NCBI GenBank assembly: GCA_018376445.1
Contig: JAHABL010000003.1
Location: forward strand, 62,001-126,000
DNA: 64,000 bases
Direction of reading: 5' to 3'
Origin: Mycobacteriales bacterium
GTDB lineage: Bacteria > Actinomycetota > Actinomycetes > Mycobacteriales > Mycobacteriaceae
Shown: positions 54,631-62,700 of the stretch, in pieces
Position numbering within the stretch: the stretch's first letter is position 1
Layout of the letters: each line of letters begins with the position of its first letter
Position numbers and translations under genes: made by a program
Notes under the pieces: model-generated
Told to the model about the DNA's origin: nothing
Database searches by the model: none
Seen by the model: only the letters and a program-made list of their open reading frames with translations

Positions 54631-54740
54631 CGAAACATATACATGTAGCACAGCTTGCTGAGCAACTAGCGAAACAAATAAATCGAACGCAGCTTGCTGA
54701 GCAACTACCGAGGTACAACAAGCCGCGCCGTCTGCTGAGC
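54616..54740 (+). repeat. 39-bp tandem repeats spanning the end of the LCP gene
   Basis: Units start at 54616, 54655 and 54694 with TTG(T/C)TGAGCAA(T/C)TA, and a fourth remnant CTGCTGAGC is at 54732. Units 1 and 2 share 31 of 39 bases; unit 3 keeps only its first 17 or so. Each intact unit encodes the last codons Leu-Leu-Ser-Asn and the stop of the LCP gene, so the gene terminus itself is the repeated element. Confidence 0.75.
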
Positions 54741-54785
54741 TTTTTGCGGGGCTGCTGCGGCGGGTTGCTCGGGGCGGGGGTGCGC

Positions 54786-55691
54786 TTAGCGGATGGTGAC
54801 TTGGCGGGAGTTGAGGAGGTTGCGGGAGTTGCGTTCTGCAGCTGTGAGGGGGCTGGTGGCTGCGAGGGCCTTCTCCATGTTCTCGCCGAGGGTGTCGAGG
54901 GCGGCTTGCCAGTGGTCGGCGGGCTGGGTGCGGTCGACGTCGAAGACGGGGACGAGCAGCCCGTAGGCGCGGAACATGCCGGCGTAGCGGGACCCTTCAC
55001 CCAGAGTCAGCTGGTGGGCGGCATGCAGGCGGGCGAGGGCGGTGAACATGTCGTCTTCGCTTTCGGGGCGAACCCAGCGCACGTGGCCCTTTTCGCGAGT
55101 GTCAACCCACCAGGCGGCGCCGGTGGTGGTGTCGAGGCGGCGGGAGATCATCATGGCGTCGTTGGCGGCGCGGATGCTCTGGGCGGTTTGCGGGTCGAGG
55201 GTGCTGGTGTCGGGGACCCACCAGTTGAAGTCGTCGTAGACCTCGATCTGCGGGTGGAGGTCGGCGGGCAGGTAGGTGTCGAGGCTCGGGGTGGAGTCGG
55301 TGCCGTTGGCGGTGCGGAGGACGTCGCCGGGTTTGGCCTGGAGAACCCACTGGATGGCGGCGGCGATGTCGCTGGCCGGGTGGTTGGAGGGTTGGGCGGA
55401 TTGGACGCCTACCATGCGGAGGCCGCCGAATTGTTCTTCGAGGCGGTGGGCGGCGACGGCGCCGGGGAGGATGGTGCAGATGCGGACGATTTCTCCGTCG
55501 ATGGTGATGTCGAAGGCGGCTGAAGCGACGAACTCCCGCATGGCGATGAGGTCGCACTCTATTCCGGTGGTGTGGAAGGGGCACGGATCGACGGTGAGGG
55601 CTGCGCGTTCGGCGGCGCGGGCGGCGAGTTTGGCCTGGCGGCGGCTCATTCCGGCGGGCAGGTCGGCGGTGTTCTTGTTCTTCTTAGCCAT
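54786..55691 (-). CDS. DUF5926 family protein
   Basis: The 301-residue soluble protein opens with MAKKNKNTADLPAGMSRRQAKLAARAAERAAL-like text typical of the actinobacterial DUF5926 family. Characteristic later segments are FNWWVPD and the Arg/Trp-rich WWVDTREKGHVRWVR. No signal peptide or membrane helix is visible. Function is unknown. In corynebacteria a homologue occurs near the same LCP/pheA genes, so the position is conserved. Confidence 0.75.
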   Translation of the reverse strand: MAKKNKNTADLPAGMSRRQAKLAARAAERAALTVDPCPFHTTGIECDLIAMREFVASAAFDITIDGEIVRICTILPGAVAAHRLEEQFGGLRMVGVQSAQPSNHPASDIAAAIQWVLQAKPGDVLRTANGTDSTPSLDTYLPADLHPQIEVYDDFNWWVPDTSTLDPQTAQSIRAANDAMMISRRLDTTTGAAWWVDTREKGHVRWVRPESEDDMFTALARLHAAHQLTLGEGSRYAGMFRAYGLLVPVFDVDRTQPADHWQAALDTLGENMEKALAATSPLTAAERNSRNLLNSRQVTIR

Positions 55692-55873
55692 GTTCCTTAA
55701 CTTACTGGGTGGTGGCGGGGGTTGTCATGGTGTGGGGTGGCATTTGGGCGGTGGTTGATGGTGGGAAAGTGTGCGGGAAAGTGTAACGATTCGTTTCTTC
55801 CTCCCCATGAGAAGAATGGGTAGGATTCGTGTAGTAGTTTTTGCCTGCCCGTGTGAGAAAGGGAGCACTATCT

Positions 55874-56977
55874 GTGAGTGAGCAGCCTCAGGTTACTCGA
55901 CGGCATATTCTTTTGGGTGGCGTTGCAGTAGCAGCAATGGCGTTGGCCCCCAGTGTGTTTGACGATGCTCCCACCGCTTACGCCATGTCGTCACATCGCC
56001 GTAAGTACCACTACTCTATTAATCCTGCCTCGAATGCCCACCGCTATGGTTGGTTGGAGACTCCCCTCTTCACCAGCTCTTCGCTGCCGGTGGCTATTCT
56101 CATTCATGGTGGCGCTTGGGAGTCGGAGGGTGGACCCGCTTCGATGCGGTTCCTCTCTGAGTTCCTCTGCCAGCATGGTGTGGCCTGTTGGAATATTGAG
56201 TATCGGGCGTTGGGGACGGGCGGCGGCTGGCCGACCACGTATGCGGATGTGTGCGATGCCATCGACCATCTGATTGCGTTGAAGCTTTCTGTTGCCCCCA
56301 AGCTGGACCTCGACCGGGTGTATCTTGTAGGCCATTCGGCTGGTGCTCAATTGGCTGCGTTGGCGATGGGCCAGGCTTCCCGCCAAATTGATGTGATGGG
56401 TCTCCTTATGAATACGCCGCTGATGCGTCTGACGAAGGAGTCGATGCAGTTGGCGGATTTACGCGGCGACGTGTCCCTGAAGGGCGGGGAAACGGAAGCT
56501 GTGCAGCATGAGCTGGTGGGGACCGGTAATTCTGCCGGCCGAGCCACTGTTGCCCCGAAGGGTCCGCGAATTCCGATCCGCGGTTTCGTGTCCCTGAATG
56601 GGGTGCTGGATGTGGTGGATTCGGCGAACCGTTCCAAGTTCTCCAACATTCGGGTGTTCCTGGGGGGCACGCCGGCGGAGGTGCCTGGTAACTATGCGGC
56701 CGCGAACCCGATCCGGCATATGCCTGCCGAAAAGAAGATGCTGCTGGTGCAAGGGACGCGCGACTATGTGATTCCGCACGGCCAGGTGAAGCGCTATGGG
56801 TTGGCTGCTAGCCGCCGCGGCAATACCGTCACCTATCTGACGTTGCAGGGGGCGAAGCACAATGATGTGCTGTTGCCGTCGCGTAACCCGGCGGCATACC
56901 AGGCGGTGACGAAGGCGCTCGCCCAGTTCATAGGTGCGACGAGTTCCTCGACAACGTCGCGGAGTCTGTTCGACTAG
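55874..56977 (+). CDS. Exported alpha/beta hydrolase (carboxylesterase-like)
   Basis: The 367-residue protein has an N-terminal TRRHILLGGVAVAAMALAP segment that looks like a twin-arginine/Sec-type signal ending near AYAMS. The hydrolase fold shows the oxyanion motif LIHGGAWE, the nucleophile in VGHSAGAQ, an Asp in GTRDYVIP and a His in GAKHNDVL. The HGG motif points to the hormone-sensitive-lipase/kynurenine-formamidase-like group; the substrate is unknown. The GTG at 55874 has GGGAG 8 nt upstream. Its stop codon overlaps that of the convergent pyruvate-kinase-like gene in a shared CTAG. Confidence 0.8.
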   Translation: MSEQPQVTRRHILLGGVAVAAMALAPSVFDDAPTAYAMSSHRRKYHYSINPASNAHRYGWLETPLFTSSSLPVAILIHGGAWESEGGPASMRFLSEFLCQHGVACWNIEYRALGTGGGWPTTYADVCDAIDHLIALKLSVAPKLDLDRVYLVGHSAGAQLAALAMGQASRQIDVMGLLMNTPLMRLTKESMQLADLRGDVSLKGGETEAVQHELVGTGNSAGRATVAPKGPRIPIRGFVSLNGVLDVVDSANRSKFSNIRVFLGGTPAEVPGNYAAANPIRHMPAEKKMLLVQGTRDYVIPHGQVKRYGLAASRRGNTVTYLTLQGAKHNDVLLPSRNPAAYQAVTKALAQFIGATSSSTTSRSLFD

Positions 56978-58815
56978 CTCTTCCAGTCGTGGAGTGGGGG
57001 AAGTAGGGACTGGTTCTTCCGCTGCACTTCATCCATGGTGGAAAGTAGGCTGCTGAGGGCCTGCACCGTCTCCACCATATGCTTTCCTTGGTCCAGCATG
57101 ACGCACTCTGCTCGCTGCGCCCATGCGGCATCTGTCACTTCGGCGCGGGTCGGCTGGCCCCAGTTGGTGAGTGTGTCCAGAATGTCGGAACCGATGATGA
57201 CGGGGATTTGTGCCGCCTCGCACAGGTTCACCACATAGCTGGGCGCCTCCACCATCTGCATGATGCCGAGCTCTGCGGCCATATCGCCGCGGGCGACCAT
57301 CACGCCTACCTGCTCATGCTTCATGAGTTCCAGCAGAATCTCGGGCAGATTCTGCATGGCTTCGAGGGTTTCCAGCTTCAGCACAATGCCCAGCGGGCGG
57401 CCGGAGTGCTCCTCCACCCGCCGCACCATCGCCAGCGCATCCTGCACATCTTGTACGGTGCGCACGAAGCTCACTTCCACGATGCTGGCGAAGTCGGCGG
57501 TGGCCAGCAGCACCTGCTCGTCTTCTTCTGTCACGGCGGGCAGATTCAGTTGCGTGCCGGGGAGGTTGATGCCGCAGTTCTCATAGATGGTTTGGCCGCC
57601 ATCCTTCGCCTGGGTGATGCGCAGCAGCGCCTCCCCTGGCCCCAGCTTCTCGACTGTCGAGTAGAGTGCACCGTCGTTGAACAGTACCGGGTCCCCCACT
57701 TTGAGGGCCTCAAAGATGCTGGGTTCGGTGCACCCAATTTGGGCTACTTCCCCATCCCGCGGCGGGTCCACCGGGGTGAGGTCGGCGGTGAGCAGCAGCT
57801 CGTCGCCCCGCTCCAGGTGCACGCCGCGGCGCAGCGGGGGGATGCCCCGCACGCGCGTGCGTTCGAAGTTGGCTTCCAGCATGGCGTGGTTACGGATCCA
57901 GGTGGAGCGGTCGCCCTGCAGGAGGGCACCGTCGTCGTGTTTCTCCATCACCAGGAAGCTGCGTTGCACGCCACGGTTATCGGCGGTGCGCACTTTTATC
58001 CCCAGCTCAAGGTTCTCGAACCACTCGTTTTCCACCATCATGCGCAGCGGGCGGGTACCCTCCATCTCCGGTGGCTCCGGCAGGTTCCCCTCCAGAGATT
58101 CGGGGACTAGCCAGAGGCGGGACGGGTAGCGCATTTCGCCGTCGTCGTAGCGCACCACTGTAGAGGAACCCACGCGGGGGCCATCCGCCACCGGGCCGGT
58201 GAGGATCTTGGGGCCCGGCAGGTCTACCGCAATGGGGATGGTGCGGTGGAGGTGCAAGGCGGTTTCGCGGATGTGGCCGGCCATCTTCTTCCACACCGTG
58301 GCGTTGTCGTACACCAGGTTAATGCGGGCAATTTCGGCGCCGGCGCCCAGCAGGTTGTCCATCACTGTGGGATCGTCGGCGGCCTTGCGGGGGACGGATA
58401 CCATGATGCGGGTGGAGCGGGGTTCGCAGGGCACTCCCATCATCTCGTCGGAGTTGACGGAGAGGCGCTTTTCGGCTGCTTTGAGGGCCTCTTTTACTGA
58501 GGCCATCTGCTCCAGTGTGGCATCTTGGGACTCGTCACCAATGAGAGCGGAGACCAGGGTGCGGGCGGCGGTAATTTTGGCGCGCACATCGAGTTCGGGG
58601 AATTGGAGGGAGGGAGCGCCGAGGGCGGTGAGCTCATGTTGGAGGTCGCGCCGGTCGGCGGAGCGGAGTGCCAGATAGGCCACCAGGTTTTCGGCCCCAC
58701 TGCGGTAGCTGCTGTGGACGGCGGTGATGGCGTCCTGGCGTTGCGCAACAGCCTCATCAATGTCGGCGGTGAGGGCGTCGAGGGCGGAGCGAATATCGTT
58801 CAAACGAGCTGACAT
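56974..58815 (-). CDS. Pyruvate-kinase-like protein with N-terminal extension (C. glutamicum Pyk2-like)
   Basis: The 613-residue protein has a helical N-terminal domain of about 150 residues absent from ordinary pyruvate kinase. A barrel follows that retains ARINL, GVMVARGDMAAELG and VLKLETLEAM, but is altered elsewhere. DLPGPKILTG replaces the usual DTKGPE, NLVYD replaces NFSHG, and LPAVTEEDE lacks the usual Lys before Asp. A large insertion (about 230-360) lies where the B domain sits. C. glutamicum carries a similar second pyruvate kinase gene of about the same length in this neighbourhood. Whether this one is catalytic is uncertain. The ATG at 58815 has AGGAAG 9 nt upstream. Confidence 0.78.
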   Translation of the reverse strand: MSARLNDIRSALDALTADIDEAVAQRQDAITAVHSSYRSGAENLVAYLALRSADRRDLQHELTALGAPSLQFPELDVRAKITAARTLVSALIGDESQDATLEQMASVKEALKAAEKRLSVNSDEMMGVPCEPRSTRIMVSVPRKAADDPTVMDNLLGAGAEIARINLVYDNATVWKKMAGHIRETALHLHRTIPIAVDLPGPKILTGPVADGPRVGSSTVVRYDDGEMRYPSRLWLVPESLEGNLPEPPEMEGTRPLRMMVENEWFENLELGIKVRTADNRGVQRSFLVMEKHDDGALLQGDRSTWIRNHAMLEANFERTRVRGIPPLRRGVHLERGDELLLTADLTPVDPPRDGEVAQIGCTEPSIFEALKVGDPVLFNDGALYSTVEKLGPGEALLRITQAKDGGQTIYENCGINLPGTQLNLPAVTEEDEQVLLATADFASIVEVSFVRTVQDVQDALAMVRRVEEHSGRPLGIVLKLETLEAMQNLPEILLELMKHEQVGVMVARGDMAAELGIMQMVEAPSYVVNLCEAAQIPVIIGSDILDTLTNWGQPTRAEVTDAAWAQRAECVMLDQGKHMVETVQALSSLLSTMDEVQRKNQSLLPPLHDWKS

Positions 58816-59352
58816 GGGCCGGATCTTCCTGATGACGAGTGTCCCTAAACTTCGAGGTGCACACTGCCACCCCTCGCATACGCCAGCGCGTGAACAGTGC
58901 ACGAGCCTCACGCCCTAATGTAGTTGGGGCAGTGCGGCCGTGTTGCCAAAAGTGGCGCCGTTCTCTAAAAGTTCAACCGGCGGAAAAGTTCAGGACCGTC
59001 TGAATAAGCCGTTCTGAACATTTATCTCATAGAATTAGTGCAGCAGAAAACCCGAAAAAGCCCCACCAAAGGAATACCACGCGGCATTTCACAACTTCTC
59101 TGGTTGCCATCGTTGCGGCTGCCACTTGAGGTCTCTGCGGCACCAGCGCAGCACCCACGCAGCACCAATGAGAACGCCTAGAAGGTGTGGGGCGAGTGGG
59201 CCCCACGTCCAAGGCTGATGTCCAAGGCCCACGTCCCGTCTGCCGGAATCTTCCGAATCCCCTGCTGGGCATCCACACCCGGCGGGGTATTCTTAATGCT
59301 GAAAATGCCGCTAGCTCGCGCCCCCGGCTGGTTTCCCACCCCAAGGAGCAGG
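58816..59352. promoter_or_regulatory. Divergent intergenic region with AAAAGTTCA direct repeats
   Basis: I see no gene in these 537 bp. Two identical AAAAGTTCA copies lie 17 bp apart at 58967 and 58984, with a related inverted TGAACA at 59015. They may be an operator for one of the flanking genes. An AT-rich segment at 59010-59045 could hold a promoter. Confidence 0.35.
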
Positions 59353-59724
59353 ATGGCCTCCCTCGACCCCGCCGACAAAGCCCTCATCATCAAGCGTTTG
59401 AAACGCGCCCAAGGACAGATGGGCGGCATCATCCGCATGCTGGAAGATGAACGAGCCTGCCGGGATGTCGTCACCCAGCTGGCCGCAGTCTCGAAAGCCA
59501 TCGACCGGGCCGGCTTCGCCCTCATCGCCAGCGGCCTGAAAGCCTGCGCCAGTGCAGAATCCGCCGCCGCAGCCACCAGTTCAGACGGTGGAGGATCTAG
59601 TGCTAACTCCGATACTCACTCCAGTGCCGGCTCCGGTGCCGGCTCCGGTACTGGCGGCACCCCCACCCAACAGCCCTGCCTTACCGTCGCCGAGCTCGAA
59701 AAACTGTTCCTCTCCCTCGCCTAA
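59353..59724 (+). CDS. CsoR/RcnR-family regulator lacking the metal-binding His (CstR-like)
   Basis: The 123-residue DUF156-family helical repressor starts at an ATG with AAGGAG upstream. The core RLKRAQGQMGGIIRMLED and ACRDVVTQL blocks are typical. Copper-sensing CsoR uses Cys36, His61 and Cys65. Here Cys36 and Cys65 are kept at exactly those numbers, but residue 61 is Gly (ASGLKAC). Two Cys without His is the pattern of persulfide-sensing CstR. Residues about 70-105 are an inserted Ser/Gly/Ala-rich segment before the last helix. It lies 41 bp before the DUF2252 gene; no copper or sulfur gene is adjacent. Confidence 0.8.
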   Translation: MASLDPADKALIIKRLKRAQGQMGGIIRMLEDERACRDVVTQLAAVSKAIDRAGFALIASGLKACASAESAAAATSSDGGGSSANSDTHSSAGSGAGSGTGGTPTQQPCLTVAELEKLFLSLA

Positions 59725-59765
59725 TTCCTTCCGCACCCACCCCATTACCCCGCAGGACCCCAACC

Positions 59766-61268
59766 ATGAGCGACTCCAGCATCAACCGCCTCAGCATGGC
59801 CAAATCCGAAGGCAAACGACTCCGCAAAACCGTCGACCGCTCAGACCACGCCAAACTGGAACTCCCCAAAGACCGCGACGTCCTCGGACTCATCCACCAA
59901 CGCAACGAAGGACGCATCCCCGAACTCATTCCCGTTCGCATGCAACGCATGAGCGCCAGCCCCTTCGCCTTCTTCCGCGGCAGCGCCGACCTCATGGCCT
60001 ACGACCTCACCGCCAGCCCCAACATCGGCCTCAACATGGTCATCTGTGGCGACGCCCACCTAGCCAACTTCGGTCTCTTCGCCAGCCCCGAACGCCGCGT
60101 CCTCTTCGACCTCAACGACTTTGACGAATCCAGCATCGGCCCCTGGGAGTGGGACATCAAACGCCTTGCCGCCTCCGCCGTCCTCGCCGCCCGGGAAGGC
60201 GACGTCCATGCCGACGACGACGAAGCCCGCGACATCGTCATCAACCTCGTCAACAACTACCAGGATGCCATCGCCGAACTCGCCGAAAAGACCATCCTCG
60301 ACCGCTTCTACTCCGACATCGACGCCCAATGGGTCTCCGAACACGCCGGCAACCGCGACTCCGACTTCATCGGCAAATCCATCGACAAAGCCCGCAGCCG
60401 CACCAGCCTGCAAGCCGTCCGCAAAATCGCCACCTTCACCGATAAACGCGGCCTCCACTTCCAAAGCGACCCACCCATCCTGGTGCCCGTTACTGACGAA
60501 GAAGAAGTCGACAACATGATCGCCTCCTTCGACACCTACGTCCGCAACCTCCCACCCGCCACCAACCTGCTCCTCAAACAATTCCGACTGGTGGACGTAG
60601 CACGCCGTGTTGTAGGCGTCGGCTCAGTAGGCACCCACTCTCTTGTGCTGCTCCTCTCCGGCCCCGCCAACGAGCCGCTCGTCTTGCAGGTCAAAGAAGC
60701 CCTCCCCAGTGTGCTCACCACCCATGGCGGACTACCGGATGCATTCGCGGAACTAGCCGTCGGCAACTCCTCCGGAGTGCTCCCCGAAGGCGCCATCAAA
60801 AACGTCCGCGCAGGCAACGGCTACCGCGTGGTCGCCTGCCAACAAATTCTGCAAGCCCACTCCGACCCACTACTCGGCTGGACCCGCGGCAAAGACGGAC
60901 GCGGCTACTACTGGCGCCAATTCCGCGACATGAAAGGGTCCATCGAAATCGACCGGCTGGACGTCAAAGGCCTCAAAAACTATTGCGCCCTCTGCGCCCG
61001 GCTGCTAGCCCGTGCCCACTCCCAGTCCCCCAACAACGCACTAGTAGACGGCTACATCGGCAGCAATAGCGACTTTGCGGAAGCAATCGCCGACTGGGCC
61101 ATCGCCTACGCCAACCAAACGAACGAAGACTTTCAGCTTTTCCTCAGTGCCATCGACAACGGCGAGTTCGAAGTAGCCGACGAAGACCTCGACAGCCCCG
61201 ACAGTGACGCCGCCGGCCCCGAACCGGACGTCACCAAATCCGCCTTCGACCGCGCGCTAGGGCTTTAG
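59766..61268 (+). CDS. DUF2252 family protein
   Basis: The 500-residue protein matches the DUF2252 family by its FAFFRGSADLMAYDL, VICGDAHLANFGLF and FDLNDFDESSIGPWEWDIKRL motifs. Later segments are LLKQFRLVDVARRVVGVGSVG and GRGYYWRQFRDMKGS. The layout (GDxHxxNF followed by DFD) recalls aminoglycoside-kinase-like folds, but no substrate is known. The C-terminus is acidic. It is probably co-transcribed with the CsoR-family gene 41 bp upstream. Confidence 0.85.
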   Translation: MSDSSINRLSMAKSEGKRLRKTVDRSDHAKLELPKDRDVLGLIHQRNEGRIPELIPVRMQRMSASPFAFFRGSADLMAYDLTASPNIGLNMVICGDAHLANFGLFASPERRVLFDLNDFDESSIGPWEWDIKRLAASAVLAAREGDVHADDDEARDIVINLVNNYQDAIAELAEKTILDRFYSDIDAQWVSEHAGNRDSDFIGKSIDKARSRTSLQAVRKIATFTDKRGLHFQSDPPILVPVTDEEEVDNMIASFDTYVRNLPPATNLLLKQFRLVDVARRVVGVGSVGTHSLVLLLSGPANEPLVLQVKEALPSVLTTHGGLPDAFAELAVGNSSGVLPEGAIKNVRAGNGYRVVACQQILQAHSDPLLGWTRGKDGRGYYWRQFRDMKGSIEIDRLDVKGLKNYCALCARLLARAHSQSPNNALVDGYIGSNSDFAEAIADWAIAYANQTNEDFQLFLSAIDNGEFEVADEDLDSPDSDAAGPEPDVTKSAFDRALGL

Positions 61269-61304
61269 TACTTGGTTCTCCAAGCGGGCAACTTGGGTGT
61301 GGTC

Positions 61305-61625
61305 TCACGACAGATCGAGTTTGCCACCATACCGATCCTCGCTAGGCAGCTGTGCCATAACTTTCTTCACCACTGGGTGGTTGTTGTTAATACCGCAGTC
61401 CTCACCCGTGCTGTCATCATTCTTGTGGGGGACGGCACTGGAGGAAGCAGAGACAGTGGAGGAGGTACTGTCATCCCCTGCAACTAGGTAGTTGAGCGGC
61501 GCATGTGGCACAAAAATGAGCGCTAGAACAACGACAACTACCCCCGCTGATACAGCAATAGCGATTTTTGACGTGCGGGAGAGATGCGCGGTGGTGGGTT
61601 CCACCATGTCATGGGCATCAGTCAT
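61305..61625 (-). CDS. Small single-helix membrane protein
   Basis: The 106-residue product has one membrane helix (IAIAVSAGVVVVVLALIFV, about 20-39) and a short Ser/Thr/Asp-rich extracytoplasmic tail with a single Cys (EDCGINNNHPV). I chose the ATG at 61625, with AGGA 9 nt upstream; the frame opens further to 61742 without a ribosome site. I recognise no family. It converges with the DUF2252 gene 36 bp away. Confidence 0.55.
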   Translation of the reverse strand: MTDAHDMVEPTTAHLSRTSKIAIAVSAGVVVVVLALIFVPHAPLNYLVAGDDSTSSTVSASSSAVPHKNDDSTGEDCGINNNHPVVKKVMAQLPSEDRYGGKLDLS

Positions 61626-61858
61626 GGTGCCAATCCTAGTAGTAGAAACCACATTGTCGATGAGGTGTATGTGTCTAATGCATGGAGTGACAGTGATTTT
61701 AAGGTGACGGATCCTACCCTCCCCACAAAAAGCTCCCATCACGCTAGCGCCAAACTGCTGCTATTTTTCGCAAAAGCTGTTGGAATAGAAGTGCCAGCAC
61801 TTGTGTTGAATCTCATAGATGCACAAACGAACACGTCAATAACACGAGAGGTTATCCC

Positions 61859-62470
61859 ATGGCACAGAAGTACGTTCTGCCCGAACTTGACTACGACTAC
61901 AGCGCCCTGGAGCCGTTCATCGCCGGCGAAATCATGGAGCTCCACCACGATAAGCACCACGCTGGATACGTTTCCGGCGCCAACGCCGCCCTCGAGGCTC
62001 TTGAGGAAGCCCGCAAGGCCGGCAACGCGGAGGACAAGATCGCCACGATCTCCAAGAACCTCGCCTTCAACCTCGGTGGACACATCAACCACTCCCTCTT
62101 CTGGAAGAACCTGGCCCCCAAGCAGGACGGCCGCCCCGAAGGCGAGCTGGCCGCCGCTATCGATGAGGGCTTCGGCTCCTTCGAGCAGTTCCAGAAGGAA
62201 TTCAACGCAGCCGCCACCAGCATCCAGGGCTCCGGCTGGGCCGTCCTCGCCTGGGATATGCTCTCCCAGCGCCTGGTGATCCAGCAGGTCACCAACGGCC
62301 ACCAGGACAACCACGCCCTCACCCTCATCCCGCTGCTCCTCCTCGACATGTGGGAGCACGCCTTCTACCTCCAGTACAAGAACGTCAAGGGCGACTACGT
62401 CAAGGCCTTCTGGAACGTTGTGAACTGGGAAGAAGTGCAGAAGCGTTTCGCTGACGCCAGCAAGCACTAG
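61859..62470 (+). CDS. sodA: Superoxide dismutase (Mn/Fe)
   Basis: The 203-residue enzyme dismutates superoxide. The metal ligands are visible as His29 (MELHHDKHH), His78 (GGHINHSLFW), Asp163 and His167 (LLDMWEHAFYLQYKN). The sequence alone does not settle Mn versus Fe. There is no signal peptide, as in mycobacterial SodA. It begins MAQKYVLPELDY, with GAGAGG 8 nt upstream of the ATG. Gene content nearby parallels Rv3834c-Rv3846. Confidence 0.95.
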   Translation: MAQKYVLPELDYDYSALEPFIAGEIMELHHDKHHAGYVSGANAALEALEEARKAGNAEDKIATISKNLAFNLGGHINHSLFWKNLAPKQDGRPEGELAAAIDEGFGSFEQFQKEFNAAATSIQGSGWAVLAWDMLSQRLVIQQVTNGHQDNHALTLIPLLLLDMWEHAFYLQYKNVKGDYVKAFWNVVNWEEVQKRFADASKH

Positions 62471-62552
62471 GCCGGCCGACTAGCACAAGAGACACTGCCG
62501 CGGCTTGCCCCGCAATCCCGGCTAACGCTCTCCCCCCCCCTAACGGTTTTCG

Positions 62553-62601
62553 CGTCACCCCATCTGGGCGAACCCATTCCGGGCCCCTAGATGGGGTGAC
62601 G
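62553..62601. terminator. Large inverted repeat between sodA and the nuclease gene
   Basis: CGTCACCCCATCT (62553-62565) is perfectly complementary to 62589-62601 (13 bp), with a 23-nt loop. It lies between two convergent genes, so a terminator is plausible, but no T-run follows on either strand. Confidence 0.5.
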
Positions 62602-62700
62602 TGTCTCTACAGGCGACGTGTCCTTACAACTGACGCGTCTTTAGAAGTGTGACCTGTCTCAGAAATAACCAGTCACTAAGAGGGGTGACGTGTCTCCGGC
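62595..62700 (+). repeat. Short tandem repeats of about 17 bp, core TGACGTGTC
   Basis: Units at 62595, 62612, 62629 and 62647 read GGTGACGTGTCTCTACA and degenerate versions with a 17-18 bp period. A further intact GGTGACGTGTCTCC lies at 62684, inside the last codons of the nuclease gene. The right arm of the adjacent inverted repeat overlaps the first unit. Confidence 0.6.

Noticed and set aside
62595..62700. CRISPR array
   Set aside because: Repeats are about 17 bp, contiguous, without unique spacers, and no cas genes are present.
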